Assembly: GCF_014191375.1 (NCBI RefSeq)
Contig: NZ_JACHWN010000009.1
Span: 204,667-268,666 of the forward strand
Direction of reading: 5' to 3'
Length of the DNA stretch: 64,000 nucleotides
Origin: Mesorhizobium sp. RMAD-H1
GTDB lineage: Bacteria; Pseudomonadota; Alphaproteobacteria; Rhizobiales; Rhizobiaceae
Below are positions 16,446-24,497 of the stretch, one piece after another. How positions within the stretch are numbered: the stretch's first letter is position 1; every line of letters begins with the position of its first letter. The position numbers and the translations under genes were made by a program. The notes beneath the pieces are model-generated. The model searched no databases. It was not told where the DNA came from and saw only the letters and a list, made by a program, of their open reading frames with translations.

Positions 16446-17364
16446 CGATAAGATCCTCTTCTTCGCTGACCGGATCGCTGATCCGCACGGTGAAATTGAT
16501 GCCTGCCTTGCCGAGCGTGCATTTGAAAAGCGCCTGATTGCCGCTGCGCAGGCGCACCTGCTCGATGGCGTCCGCGGGCAGCTTCAGCACCTGCCCGGGC
16601 TGAAGCTGCGCGATCTCGCCGAGCGTCATCGTGCCCTGGTTGATATAGGCCTCGATGCCGACCCTGGCGCGGCTTACTTCAAGCCTGATCTTCTTCGCCC
16701 ATGCCGGATCCGAATGGGCCGACGGGCGGCGCAGCAGCTGGGCAATTGCGTCCTGCATCGGGCGATGGCAGGTGCGCGGCATCAGGAGACGGACGGTTCC
16801 CGTCTTGCCTGCCGCGCGGATGGTGAGGCCGCACGCAAAAAGGCGCGACTGGTCCATCTTCTCCACATCGAACTCACCCGTCTCCAGTGGTTCGCCGATG
16901 CTGAACATCTGCCGGTCTCCGCTCGCGAAGACATGATCGAGGGCGGCCGCCATATGCGTGAAAAGCGTGCCCGCGACCTTGCGTTCAACACTGGTGAAGG
17001 CCCTGGCGGCGTCATAACCGCCGAAATTCGCGCCCGCCCCGAACAGGGCTTCCAGTCCCGAAAAGATGAATGCCCGGTCGGCGACCATGTGGATGGTGCT
17101 GCCCCACCGGTCGACCTTGACGGGAACGATCATGCCGTCGGCGGGAAACAGTGCCGCGATCCGCGCCTTTTCGACGGTCTCCATGCCGGAGACCTCTGTC
17201 TCGACGGCAACGGGAGTGAGTTCCTTCAAACGGGCCGAGAAGGTGACGGCCGCATCCCTGAAGACATGGCCGAGCGATTTCAGATCGTCCACCGAGATTC
17301 CGGCGGCGCGCAGGATGCTGTCGGCCAGAACGTCGGGCTTCCTGTCCCGGGAGAAGGCGGTCAT
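16426..17364 (-). CDS. fliM: Flagellar motor switch protein FliM
   Basis: A 312-residue C-ring protein. The middle CheC-like domain (about residues 40-220, with ALFGAGANFGGYDAARAFTSVERKV aligning to the GGxG region of enteric FliM) is followed by a SpoA domain near the C-terminus. The start is the ATG at 17364, 1 nt after the motA stop; the open frame continues to 17391 inside motA. The N-terminus (MTAFSRDRKPDVLADSIL) shows no LSQxEIDALL-type CheY-binding motif, which most FliM proteins carry at residues 5-15. Confidence 0.93.
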   Translation of the reverse strand: MTAFSRDRKPDVLADSILRAAGISVDDLKSLGHVFRDAAVTFSARLKELTPVAVETEVSGMETVEKARIAALFPADGMIVPVKVDRWGSTIHMVADRAFIFSGLEALFGAGANFGGYDAARAFTSVERKVAGTLFTHMAAALDHVFASGDRQMFSIGEPLETGEFDVEKMDQSRLFACGLTIRAAGKTGTVRLLMPRTCHRPMQDAIAQLLRRPSAHSDPAWAKKIRLEVSRARVGIEAYINQGTMTLGEIAQLQPGQVLKLPADAIEQVRLRSGNQALFKCTLGKAGINFTVRISDPVSEEEDLIDELAAG

Positions 17365-17365
17365 T

Positions 17366-18238
17366 TCACGCCGCCTGCTGTGCGGGGACACTGGTCAGCG
17401 TTTCCTGCTCGACCACGTCGATCGACGGGCGGTCGTAGGAGGAAATCGTCTTGCGTCCGTATTCGAGGGCGATCTGCGGCAGCGCGCCGTTCATATAGGC
17501 CAGCAGGGTCTGCTTGACGACGATGTAGAGCCGGTTCTTCTTCTCGCGGGTGGTCTTGATCTTGGTGGCGATGGGGGCGAACACGGCATAGGAGAAGAAG
17601 ATGCCGGCGAAGGTGCCCACGAGCGCGGCGCCGATCAGGTGGCCCAGCACCTCCGGCGACTGGTCGAGCGCGCCCATGGCCTTGATGACGCCGAGCACGG
17701 CGGCGACGATGCCGAGCGCGGGCAGGCCTTCCGAGACGGCGACCATGGCGTTGTAGGACTTCAGCTTGTCGCGGGAGATGGTCTGGATTTCCTCATCCAT
17801 CAGGGCCTCGATCTCGTGCGAGCGGGCATTGCCGATGATGATGAGGCGGCAATAGTCACAGATGAAGTTGGTCAGTTCCTGGTTCTTCAGAACGCTGGGA
17901 AATGCCTGGAATATGGGTGATTCCTGCGGATTATCGACATGAACTTCGACTTCATTGCGCGATTTTGAGCGCAACTCGCGCATCAGGCTGTAGAGAACGC
18001 CGAGAATATCCAGATAATCGCGCTGCTTCGGCACGGCGTTGGTGAAGGCCTCCATGCAGGCGCGGCCGGTATCCTTGACCGTGGAAAAGGGGTTGGCGAC
18101 GAGGAACGTACCAAGCGCGGCACCCAGGATGATAACGAATTCCCACGGCTGGATGAGAACGCTGACATGGCCGCCCATGGCGATGAAGCCGCCAAGCATG
18201 CAGCCGAGGGTGACGACGAGGCCGATGATAATGCCCAA
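17366..18238 (-). CDS. motA: Flagellar motor stator protein MotA (TTG start)
   Basis: A 290-residue inner-membrane stator subunit that conducts protons with MotB. It has the four-TM MotA/TolQ layout: TM1-2 about residues 1-50 ([22 protein letters not shown]), a large cytoplasmic loop with [13 protein letters not shown], then TM3-4 about 170-225 ([18 protein letters not shown] and [20 protein letters not shown]). The first reasonable start is TTG at 18238, which gives the standard MotA N-terminus and has AGGAG 9 nt upstream. The longer open frame to 18355 would cover the promoter element. It leads the operon motA-fliM-orf-fliN-fliG-flhB. Confidence 0.93.
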   Translation of the reverse strand: MGIIIGLVVTLGCMLGGFIAMGGHVSVLIQPWEFVIILGAALGTFLVANPFSTVKDTGRACMEAFTNAVPKQRDYLDILGVLYSLMRELRSKSRNEVEVHVDNPQESPIFQAFPSVLKNQELTNFICDYCRLIIIGNARSHEIEALMDEEIQTISRDKLKSYNAMVAVSEGLPALGIVAAVLGVIKAMGALDQSPEVLGHLIGAALVGTFAGIFFSYAVFAPIATKIKTTREKKNRLYIVVKQTLLAYMNGALPQIALEYGRKTISSYDRPSIDVVEQETLTSVPAQQAA

Positions 18239-18276
18239 AGCACGCTTCTCCTGCGAATATATATTCCATCGCAGCA

Positions 18277-18300
18277 ATAGAGCGGGCGGCTTGCGCGAAG
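18277..18300 (-). promoter_or_regulatory. Shared flagellar leader element, copy 1 (motA operon)
   Basis: Read on the minus strand: CTTCGCGCAAGC, a divergent middle, then CTAT at the end, finishing 38 nt before the motA TTG. It matches the element upstream of fliF and flhA in its first 12 bases and last 4. A TATATA stretch (around 18258-18264) lies between it and the gene. Confidence 0.6.
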
Positions 18301-18319
18301 CTTGCATCGGTCTGGCCAG

Positions 18320-18343
18320 CTTCGGGCAAGCTTCCCGGGCGAC
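18320..18343 (+). promoter_or_regulatory. Shared flagellar leader element, copy 2 (DUF1217-flgF-fliI unit)
   Basis: CTTCGGGCAAGCTTCCCGGG followed by CGAC; 42 nt before the ATG of the DUF1217 gene. It differs from the fliF/flhA copies in the final bases (CGAC for CTAT), so it is a weaker match. Together with copy 1 it would place one site on each side of the divergent promoter. Confidence 0.5.
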
Positions 18344-18385
18344 AAATGCTGCCATCGATTGAAGGGGCTATTCGAGGGCAGCGGC

Positions 18386-19174
18386 ATGGTCGACACAATG
18401 ACGAGCTATCGCCTGATCGCGTCCAACATGACGCGATCGCTGGCGCGCGTATCACAGGAACCGCTGGTCGAGCGGGAGACGGCTTATTATCTCGAGAATA
18501 TCGAAAAGGTGAAATCGATCGACGATTTCATGGCCGACGACCGCCTCTACCGCTACGCCATGAAGGCCTATGGGCTGGAGGATATGGCCTATGCCAAGGC
18601 CTTCATCCGCAAGGTCCTGACCGAGGGCGTGAAGGATAGCGACAGCATGGCCAACACGCTGGTGGACAAGCGCTACAAGGAATTCGCCACCGCCTTCAAT
18701 TTCGTGGAGCTGGGCGACAAGACGACCGCATCCACCGAGGCGAAGCAGGGCGTCGTGGACAAATATACCCGCCAGACGCTTGAGGAGGAGGCGGGCGAAC
18801 AGAATGAGGGCGTGCGCCTTGCGCTCTATTTCCAGCGCAAGGCACCGAAACTCACCAACGCCTATGAAATCCTCGGCGACAAGGCGCTGCTCCAGGTGGT
18901 GCAGACGGCGCTCGGCATACCGGCCTCGGTTTCTCAAGCCAATATCGACAGGCAGGCGGCGATGATCGAGGAGCGTCTCGACATAGCGTCGCTTTCGGAT
19001 CCGGAAGAGCTGTCGAAATTCCTGACCCGCTTCACCGCGATGTACGAGATAAACAACCCCTCAGCGGGCAGCGCATCCTCGATCGCCTCGCTGCTTCTGG
19101 GCGGTACGTCCTCGGTGGGGATCTCCACCGATATCCTGACGACGCTTCAATCCTTCAAACTCGGCGGCAGGTGA
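18386..19174 (+). CDS. DUF1217-family flagellar-cluster protein
   Basis: A 262-residue protein matching the DUF1217 pattern known from rhizobial flagellar clusters: N-terminal MTSYRLIASNMTRSL, two related halves with YRYAMKAYGLEDMAYAKAFIRKVLTEG, and a C-terminal SLLLGGTSSVGISTDILTTLQSF segment. No signal peptide. The start at 18386 (ATGGTCGACACAATG) has GAGGG 7 nt upstream; a second ATG at 18398 is possible. It is 7 bp upstream of flgF and so likely belongs to the rod assembly unit. The biochemical role is not known to me. Confidence 0.8.
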   Translation: MVDTMTSYRLIASNMTRSLARVSQEPLVERETAYYLENIEKVKSIDDFMADDRLYRYAMKAYGLEDMAYAKAFIRKVLTEGVKDSDSMANTLVDKRYKEFATAFNFVELGDKTTASTEAKQGVVDKYTRQTLEEEAGEQNEGVRLALYFQRKAPKLTNAYEILGDKALLQVVQTALGIPASVSQANIDRQAAMIEERLDIASLSDPEELSKFLTRFTAMYEINNPSAGSASSIASLLLGGTSSVGISTDILTTLQSFKLGGR

Positions 19175-19181
19175 TCGATCC

Positions 19182-19907
19182 ATGCAGAATTCCATCTATG
19201 TCGGGCTTTCCTCGCAGATAACGCTGGAGCGCCGGCTCGACGCCATCGCCAACAATGTCGCCAACATGTCGACGCCCGGATTTCGCGGCGAGGGCACGAA
19301 ATTCGATACGCTCGTCTCTATGAAGGCGAGCGACGATGTTCATTTCGCTTCGGCTGGAAAGAGCTATATCCGCACTGAGCCGGGGCCGGTCATCCAGACG
19401 GATAATCCGCTCGACGTCGCGGTGAAGGGCGATGCCTGGCTGTCGCTCGCCACGCCGCAGGGGCAGGTCTATACGCGCGACGGGCGGATGCGGATGACGC
19501 CCGATGGTGAGCTCGTCTCCGTCATGGGCCACCCGGTCCTCGATCCGGGTGGCCAGCCCATCGTCATCAATCCCAATGGGGGAGCGCCGAAAATCTCTTC
19601 TGACGGCGCGATCTACCAGAACGGCGCCCAGGTGGGCGGCATCGGCCTCTTCTCGATCGCGCCCGATGCGAACCTCACCTATGCCGGGAATTCCGCCGTC
19701 ATCCCGGATGTCCCGGCGCAGCCGGTGATCGATGATGCCGGCGTCGGCGTGGTCCAGGGGGCGATCGAGGGCTCCAATGTCGACGGAGTGACAGAAATGA
19801 CGCGGCTGATCAGCGTCAGCCGTGCCTTCGAACAGGTGGATGCGCTCCTTCGCCAGCAGGAAAACACGCTTACTGAAGCGGTCAAGACGCTCGGCTCGAA
19901 GGCGTGA
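19182..19907 (+). CDS. flgF: Flagellar basal-body rod protein FlgF
   Basis: A 241-residue proximal rod protein exported by the flagellar type III system (no Sec signal). It shows the rod/hook family N-terminus (QITLERRLDAIANNVANMSTPGFRG, residues 10-35) and C-terminus (GVTEMTRLISVSRAFEQVDALLRQQENTLTEAVKTLGS), which form the coiled D0 domain. The TGA overlaps the fliI ATG. Confidence 0.94.
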   Translation: MQNSIYVGLSSQITLERRLDAIANNVANMSTPGFRGEGTKFDTLVSMKASDDVHFASAGKSYIRTEPGPVIQTDNPLDVAVKGDAWLSLATPQGQVYTRDGRMRMTPDGELVSVMGHPVLDPGGQPIVINPNGGAPKISSDGAIYQNGAQVGGIGLFSIAPDANLTYAGNSAVIPDVPAQPVIDDAGVGVVQGAIEGSNVDGVTEMTRLISVSRAFEQVDALLRQQENTLTEAVKTLGSKA

Positions 19908-21280
19908 TGGCAATCGACACCGACGTACTCGCCTCGACGGCTCGCCTGCCGCTGGAGCGGCTGGCGGCCTTTGTCCGCCGCGAATGCGCCGCGCCTTCGC
20001 CGCTTACCGGCATCGGCGGCACGGTCCGCGATGTCTCGCGTTCGGTGATCGCGGTGCGCGGCATGTCGCATTCGGCAAAGCTCGGCGATGGCGTGCTCAT
20101 GCGCTGCGGCGACAGGCTGCATCGCGGTGAGGTGATCCGCGTTGCCGAAAACCACGTGCTGGTGAAGCCGTTCGACGATCGCGCGGTGCCGGTGCTTGGC
20201 GCGCCGGTCTTTCCCGACGGTACATTGCGCATCGCGCCTTCGCTGGAATGGAAGGGCAGGGTCATCGACGCGCTTTGCTCACCGCTCGACGGCAAGGGAC
20301 CGCTCGTGCCTGGTGGCGAGCAGATGCCGCCGGACCGCCCGCCGCCAGCCGCGATGCAGCGTGCGCGAGTAGCCAAGGCATTGCGCACCGGCGTCAATGT
20401 CATCGATATCTTCACGCCGATGTGCTTCGGCCAGCGCCTGGGCATCTTCGCCGGATCGGGCGTGGGGAAATCGACGCTGCTCGCCATGATGACGAAGGCC
20501 GCGGATTTCGACACCGTGGTGCTGGCGCTGACGGGGGAGCGCGGACGCGAAGTGCGCGACATGCTCGAAGACACCATGGCGGGCAAGCTTGAAAAGACTG
20601 TCACGGTGGTCGCCACCAGCGACGAGAGCCCGATGATGCGCCGGCTCGCGCCCAACACCGCCACGGCGATCGCCGAATATTTCCGCGACGGGGGCGAGAA
20701 CGTTCTTCTGATCGTCGATTCGGTGACGCGCTTTGCGCATGCCGCGCGTGAAGTCGCGATCGCGGCGGAAGAACCGCCCGTCTCGCGCGGCTATCCGCCC
20801 GGTGTCTTCAGCCAGCTTCCGCGCCTCCTCGAACGGGCCGGGCCGGGCGGGGAAGGTGGCGGCACGATCACGGGCATCTATTCGGTGCTCGTCGATGGCG
20901 ACGACCATAACGATCCAGTCTCGGATGCCATACGCGGCACGCTCGACGGCCACATCGTGCTGGAGCGTGGCATCGCGGCGCAGGGCCGCTTTCCGGCGGT
21001 GGATATCCCAGCCTCGGTTTCGCGCCTTGCCCAACATGGCTGGACGTCCGAGCAGAAGAAGCTCGTCACGCAATTGCGTGGGCTGATCGCCCGTTTCGAG
21101 GAGACGCGCGATCTCCGCGCCATCGGTGCCTATCAGCCCGGCAATGATGCTTTCCTCGATCAGGCGGTGACGCTTGTGCCGAAGATCTACGAAGCCATGC
21201 AGCAGACGCCCGATACGCCCGTTTCGACCGATCCCTACAATGATCTTGCTGCCGCGCTGCGCGGCAAGGAGAGCGCATGA
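19907..21280 (+). CDS. fliI: Flagellum-specific ATPase FliI
   Basis: A 457-residue ATPase of the flagellar export apparatus, homologous to F1 beta. Walker A is GIFAGSGVGKSTLLAMM near residue 180; Walker B region is NVLLIVDSVTRFAHAAREVAIA near 265; the type III family segment PPVSRGYPPGVFSQLPRLLERAG lies near 287. Starts are GTG at 19904 and ATG at 19907; the ATG overlaps the flgF stop (TGATG) and is preferred. FliI hydrolyses ATP as a hexamer with FliH and FliJ to engage substrates. Neither partner gene is adjacent, but candidates lie at 31129 and 45582. Confidence 0.95.
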   Translation: MAIDTDVLASTARLPLERLAAFVRRECAAPSPLTGIGGTVRDVSRSVIAVRGMSHSAKLGDGVLMRCGDRLHRGEVIRVAENHVLVKPFDDRAVPVLGAPVFPDGTLRIAPSLEWKGRVIDALCSPLDGKGPLVPGGEQMPPDRPPPAAMQRARVAKALRTGVNVIDIFTPMCFGQRLGIFAGSGVGKSTLLAMMTKAADFDTVVLALTGERGREVRDMLEDTMAGKLEKTVTVVATSDESPMMRRLAPNTATAIAEYFRDGGENVLLIVDSVTRFAHAAREVAIAAEEPPVSRGYPPGVFSQLPRLLERAGPGGEGGGTITGIYSVLVDGDDHNDPVSDAIRGTLDGHIVLERGIAAQGRFPAVDIPASVSRLAQHGWTSEQKKLVTQLRGLIARFEETRDLRAIGAYQPGNDAFLDQAVTLVPKIYEAMQQTPDTPVSTDPYNDLAAALRGKESA

Positions 21281-21855
21281 GCCGCGAAGAAAAGAAGAAC
21301 GTTCTGCCGGTTGCCGAATCGGCGCCCTGGCCGGTCGCACCGGCAAAGAAGATCGATGGCTATCTGAAGGCAGCAGGCGTGGCGCTCGCCGCGGGCTGCG
21401 CCATGCTGCCCTTCATCGTCTATCTGGAACGCAGCGATCCGACACCGCCGCAAAGCGCCGCGCAGAAGGATGTCCGCGATCCGCTGGACAGGTCGAACCA
21501 GACGGTCTTTCGCCGGATGAACCCGTTCGCGCCGTCCGAGACCGCCGCCGCGAAGCCGGAACTCGATCCCAATCCGACAGGGGCCACCATGTCGAACGGC
21601 AAGGGACAGCCGCGTACGCCCGGCGCAGACGAAACCTCGCCCGAAAAACAGCCTTTCCCGGCAAAGCCGGTGTTCCTGCTGCGCGAGGTGGTCGGCGGCA
21701 TGGCGATGATCGAGGACAGCACCGGCTACTGGTTCGTGGAAAAGGGCTCGCTGCTGCCCGATGGCAGCACGCTCGTCGCGGTCAGCCGCAGCGAAGGAGC
21801 CGGCACATGGCAGCTCAAGACCTCCACCGGCGATGTGATCGAGCAGACGCAGTAG
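21277..21855 (+). CDS. Single-pass membrane protein downstream of fliI, unknown
   Basis: A 192-residue protein overlapping the end of fliI by 4 nt. Residues 1-30 are cytoplasmic, one transmembrane segment lies at about 32-50 (GVALAAGCAMLPFIVYL), a Pro/Ala-rich linker at about 55-130, and a C-terminal beta-rich module at about 130-192 (FLLREVVGGMAMIEDSTGYWFVEKGSLLPDGSTLVAV...GTWQLKTSTGDVIEQ). The position, where fliJ usually sits, does not match FliJ, which is a soluble coiled coil. A periplasmic or cytoplasmic accessory of the basal body is possible. I do not recognise a named family. Confidence 0.75.
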   Translation: MSREEKKNVLPVAESAPWPVAPAKKIDGYLKAAGVALAAGCAMLPFIVYLERSDPTPPQSAAQKDVRDPLDRSNQTVFRRMNPFAPSETAAAKPELDPNPTGATMSNGKGQPRTPGADETSPEKQPFPAKPVFLLREVVGGMAMIEDSTGYWFVEKGSLLPDGSTLVAVSRSEGAGTWQLKTSTGDVIEQTQ

Positions 21856-21880
21856 GACTTGGGGGCGCCTCCATGCGCCC

Positions 21881-21922
21881 TCGTCCTTCGGGACTCGTTG
21901 CGCCCGCAGCTCAGGATCAGGC
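21881..21922. repeat. Possible degenerate rhizobial palindromic repeat
   Basis: The stretch beginning CGTCCTTCGGGACTCG and ending CAGCTCAGGATCAGG resembles, from memory, a common intergenic repeat of alphaproteobacteria (CCTTCGAG...CTCAGGATGAGG). It lies in the 146-bp gap before flgB. The symmetry is poor, so this is a weak call. Confidence 0.3.
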
Positions 21923-21933
21923 TCGGCCACAAG

Positions 21934-21957
21934 TCTCGCGCAAGATTCGGGGCGTAG
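21934..21957 (+). promoter_or_regulatory. Shared flagellar leader element, copy 3 (flgB operon)
   Basis: TCTCGCGCAAGATTCGGGGC then GTAG; 44 nt upstream of the flgB ATG. It matches the flhA copy at CTCGCGCAAG-TTCG-G, with a divergent 3' end. Confidence 0.5.
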
Positions 21958-22001
21958 GTTAACAAACCATAAACGGGGTAACAGGCGGAAGATTCAGAAT
22001 C

Positions 22002-22382
22002 ATGGGGCCGATTCATCTCTTCGATCTCGCTTCGCGGCAGGCGCAGTGGCTTTCCGTGAAGGAGGCAGCGATTTCGAGCAATGTGGCGAATGCCAATACG
22101 CCGGGCTTCAAGGCACGGGACGTGGATCCGTTCAGCGATGTCCTGGAAAAGACGCAGCTCAGCATGGCGGCGACCGACCCGCACCATCTGGAAGTCGACG
22201 CGACCGGGATCACCGCCATCCAGATGCGCCAGAGGGATGTGGCCGAGACGACCCATTCCGGCAACACCGTCAGCATCGAGCAGGAAATGATGAAGGCCGG
22301 CGAAGTGAACCGCGATTTCTCTCTCAACACCAGCATCGTCAAGGCGTTTCACCGCATGATGCTGGCCACGGTGAAGGGCTAA
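22002..22382 (+). CDS. flgB: Flagellar basal-body rod protein FlgB
   Basis: A 126-residue proximal rod protein, exported without a Sec signal. The N-terminal helix has the family pattern (QAQWLSVKEAAISSNVANANTPGFKARDVDPF, residues 10-41), and the C-terminal helix VSIEQEMMKAGEVNRDFSLNTSIVKAFHRMML completes D0. It is first of a ten-gene unit running to fliP with overlaps or very short gaps. Confidence 0.94.
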   Translation: MGPIHLFDLASRQAQWLSVKEAAISSNVANANTPGFKARDVDPFSDVLEKTQLSMAATDPHHLEVDATGITAIQMRQRDVAETTHSGNTVSIEQEMMKAGEVNRDFSLNTSIVKAFHRMMLATVKG

Positions 22383-22385
22383 GCC

Positions 22386-22805
22386 ATGGCCGATCCGATC
22401 ATCAGCGCGTTGAAGGTGGCGGCATCGGGCCTCGACGCGCAATCCACCCGGTTGCGCATCGTCGCCGAGAATATGGCGAATGCCCAGTCGACCGGTAAGA
22501 CGCCCGACGCCGATCCGTACCGGCGCAAGACCGTCTCCTTCCGGACGGAACTCGAGCGCAGCACGGGCACGCAGGAGGTGCGAGTCGCCGAGGTCGGCAC
22601 CGATTCCTCGCCCTTCGTCGAGGAATATGATCCGAGCCACCCCGCGGCGGACGCAAGGGGCTACGTCAAATATCCCAATGTCAACATGGTGGTCGAAATG
22701 GCCGACATGCGGGAGGCGAACCGTTCGTATGAAGCCAATCTCCAAGTGATCAAGCAGGCCCGCGAGATGATCGCCATGACCATCGACCTTTTGAGGAACT
22801 CGTGA
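22386..22805 (+). CDS. flgC: Flagellar basal-body rod protein FlgC
   Basis: A 139-residue rod protein. The N-terminus [32 protein letters not shown] and C-terminus [32 protein letters not shown] are standard. It starts 3 bp after flgB and its TGA overlaps the fliE ATG. Confidence 0.94.
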   Translation: MADPIISALKVAASGLDAQSTRLRIVAENMANAQSTGKTPDADPYRRKTVSFRTELERSTGTQEVRVAEVGTDSSPFVEEYDPSHPAADARGYVKYPNVNMVVEMADMREANRSYEANLQVIKQAREMIAMTIDLLRNS

Positions 22806-23155
22806 TGATCGATTCTTTGTTGAGTGTTTCCACCCGTAACGCCCTGTCGAAGCTGTCCGAAAGCGTCAACGAAACGGGATCGAGCGGGATCACCATTGCG
22901 CCGGCCAATCCGCCGGCCGTTCAGCCCGCGGTGGGTGAAGCGTCGTTTGGCGACGTGCTGTCGCAGCTGACGGGATCGATGACCGACAAGCTGAAGAATG
23001 CCGAGGCGATGTCTATCTCGAGCATGACCGGCGACGTGCCGACCCGCGAGGTGGTCAACTCCGTGATGGAGGCCGAGCAATCGCTCCAGACCGCCATCGC
23101 CATCCGCGACAAGATCGTCCAGGCCTATCTCGAGATCAGCCGCATGCAGATCTAG
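22805..23155 (+). CDS. fliE: Flagellar hook-basal body protein FliE
   Basis: A 116-residue protein that joins the MS ring to the rod and is the first rod substrate exported. The C-terminal half ([23 protein letters not shown]...[34 protein letters not shown]) is the conserved FliE domain. The ATG at 22805 overlaps the flgC stop; a GTG at 22802 is in frame but less likely. Confidence 0.92.
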   Translation: MIDSLLSVSTRNALSKLSESVNETGSSGITIAPANPPAVQPAVGEASFGDVLSQLTGSMTDKLKNAEAMSISSMTGDVPTREVVNSVMEAEQSLQTAIAIRDKIVQAYLEISRMQI

Positions 23156-23208
23156 GCATTCGGGCTGGGCGCGTCGCCTGATCAGAAACACCATCTCCGG
23201 GAAACATC

Positions 23209-23997
23209 ATGAAAGCGCTCACCATCGCCGCGACCGGCATGAATGCCCAGCAGCTCAATCTGGAAGTCATCGCCAACAATATCGCCAATATCAATACGAC
23301 CGGGTTCAAGCGGGCGCGCGCCGAGTTCTCCGACCTGATCTATCAGGCGGAACGCACGGCCGGCGTGCCAAGCCGCGCCAATCAGAACATCGTGCCGGAG
23401 GGCGCTCTGGTCGGGCTCGGCGTGCAGACGGCGGCGGTGCGCAACCTGCACATCCAGGGCAGCCTTACCCAGACCGGCAATCCGCTCGATGTGGCGCTGA
23501 CCGGCAATGGCTGGTTCCAGATCCAGAGCCCGACAGGCGAAACGTTCTACACCCGGTCCGGCGCCTTCAACAAGAACGCCGACGGGCAGCTCGTCACCAT
23601 CGACGGAAATCCGGTCGAGCCGGCGATCACCATTCCGCCCGATGCGGTGGAGGTGACGATCACGGAATCCGGCCAGGTCTTCGCCAAGCTCCAGGACCAG
23701 ATCCAGCAGGTCGACCTCGGCCAGCTGACGCTCGCCAATTTCACCAATGAGGCGGGGCTCGAACCGCTCGGCAACAATCTCTACCGCGAGACGGAAGCCT
23801 CTGGCGCGCCGATCGTCGGCGTTCCAGGCGATCCGGGCTTCGCCACTTTGACACAGCGCTATCTCGAGGCTTCCAACGTCGATCCGGTCAAGGAGATCAC
23901 CGACCTCATCACCGCGCAGCGTGCCTATGAGATGAACTCCAAGGTCATCCAGGCGGCGGATGAAATGGCGGCTGTCGTTTCGAAAAACCTGCGCTGA
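23209..23997 (+). CDS. flgG: Flagellar distal rod protein FlgG
   Basis: A 262-residue distal rod protein of normal length. The N-terminus is [40 protein letters not shown]. The C-terminus [36 protein letters not shown] is diagnostic of FlgG. A 53-bp gap after fliE contains no clear promoter. It forms the driveshaft through the P and L rings encoded just downstream. Confidence 0.95.
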   Translation: MKALTIAATGMNAQQLNLEVIANNIANINTTGFKRARAEFSDLIYQAERTAGVPSRANQNIVPEGALVGLGVQTAAVRNLHIQGSLTQTGNPLDVALTGNGWFQIQSPTGETFYTRSGAFNKNADGQLVTIDGNPVEPAITIPPDAVEVTITESGQVFAKLQDQIQQVDLGQLTLANFTNEAGLEPLGNNLYRETEASGAPIVGVPGDPGFATLTQRYLEASNVDPVKEITDLITAQRAYEMNSKVIQAADEMAAVVSKNLR

Positions 23998-24008
23998 GGA
24001 GGGCAAAG

Positions 24009-24497
24009 ATGGCTTTGGCGGAAGTGCGGCGGAAAATGGTTCGGCTCGGAACGGCGGCAACTGCGGTCATTGCAGCATTTATCTGCGCATCCGCCGCCCA
24101 CGCGGACCGGATCGCGTTCGTGGTGCCGTCGGCCGTCATCTATCCGGGTCAGGTTGTGGGCGATACGGCGCTTCTGGAAAAGACCTTCACCATCCGCCCG
24201 GAAGCGGCGCAGCAATATGCGCTGTCGCCGGACCAGGTGGCGGGGAAGATCGCGCGGCGCACGCTCCTGCCGGGAAAGCCGATCCTTATCAATGCGCTGA
24301 GCGAACCGTCGCTGGTGCAGCGCGGCGTGCCCGCACCTCTAGTCTATACCGCCGGCGGGTTGATGATCACTGCCATGGGAACGCCGCTGCAGGCGGGGTC
24401 GGCGGGCGATTTCATCAAGGTACGCAATGTCGATAGCGGCCTGATCGTCTCCGGGACGGTCATGGCCGACGGCAGGATACGGGTGGGAATGCAGTGA
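24009..24497 (+). CDS. flgA: Flagellar P-ring chaperone FlgA
   Basis: A 162-residue periplasmic chaperone for P-ring assembly, short compared with enteric FlgA (~219). It has a signal peptide at about residues 1-35 (VIAAFICASAAHA). The SAF-like domain contains IYPGQVVGDTALLE, PDQVAGKIARRTLLPGKPILINAL and the C-terminal GDFIKVRNVDSGLIVSGTVMADGRIRV. Its TGA overlaps the GTG start of flgI. Confidence 0.9.
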   Translation: MALAEVRRKMVRLGTAATAVIAAFICASAAHADRIAFVVPSAVIYPGQVVGDTALLEKTFTIRPEAAQQYALSPDQVAGKIARRTLLPGKPILINALSEPSLVQRGVPAPLVYTAGGLMITAMGTPLQAGSAGDFIKVRNVDSGLIVSGTVMADGRIRVGMQ

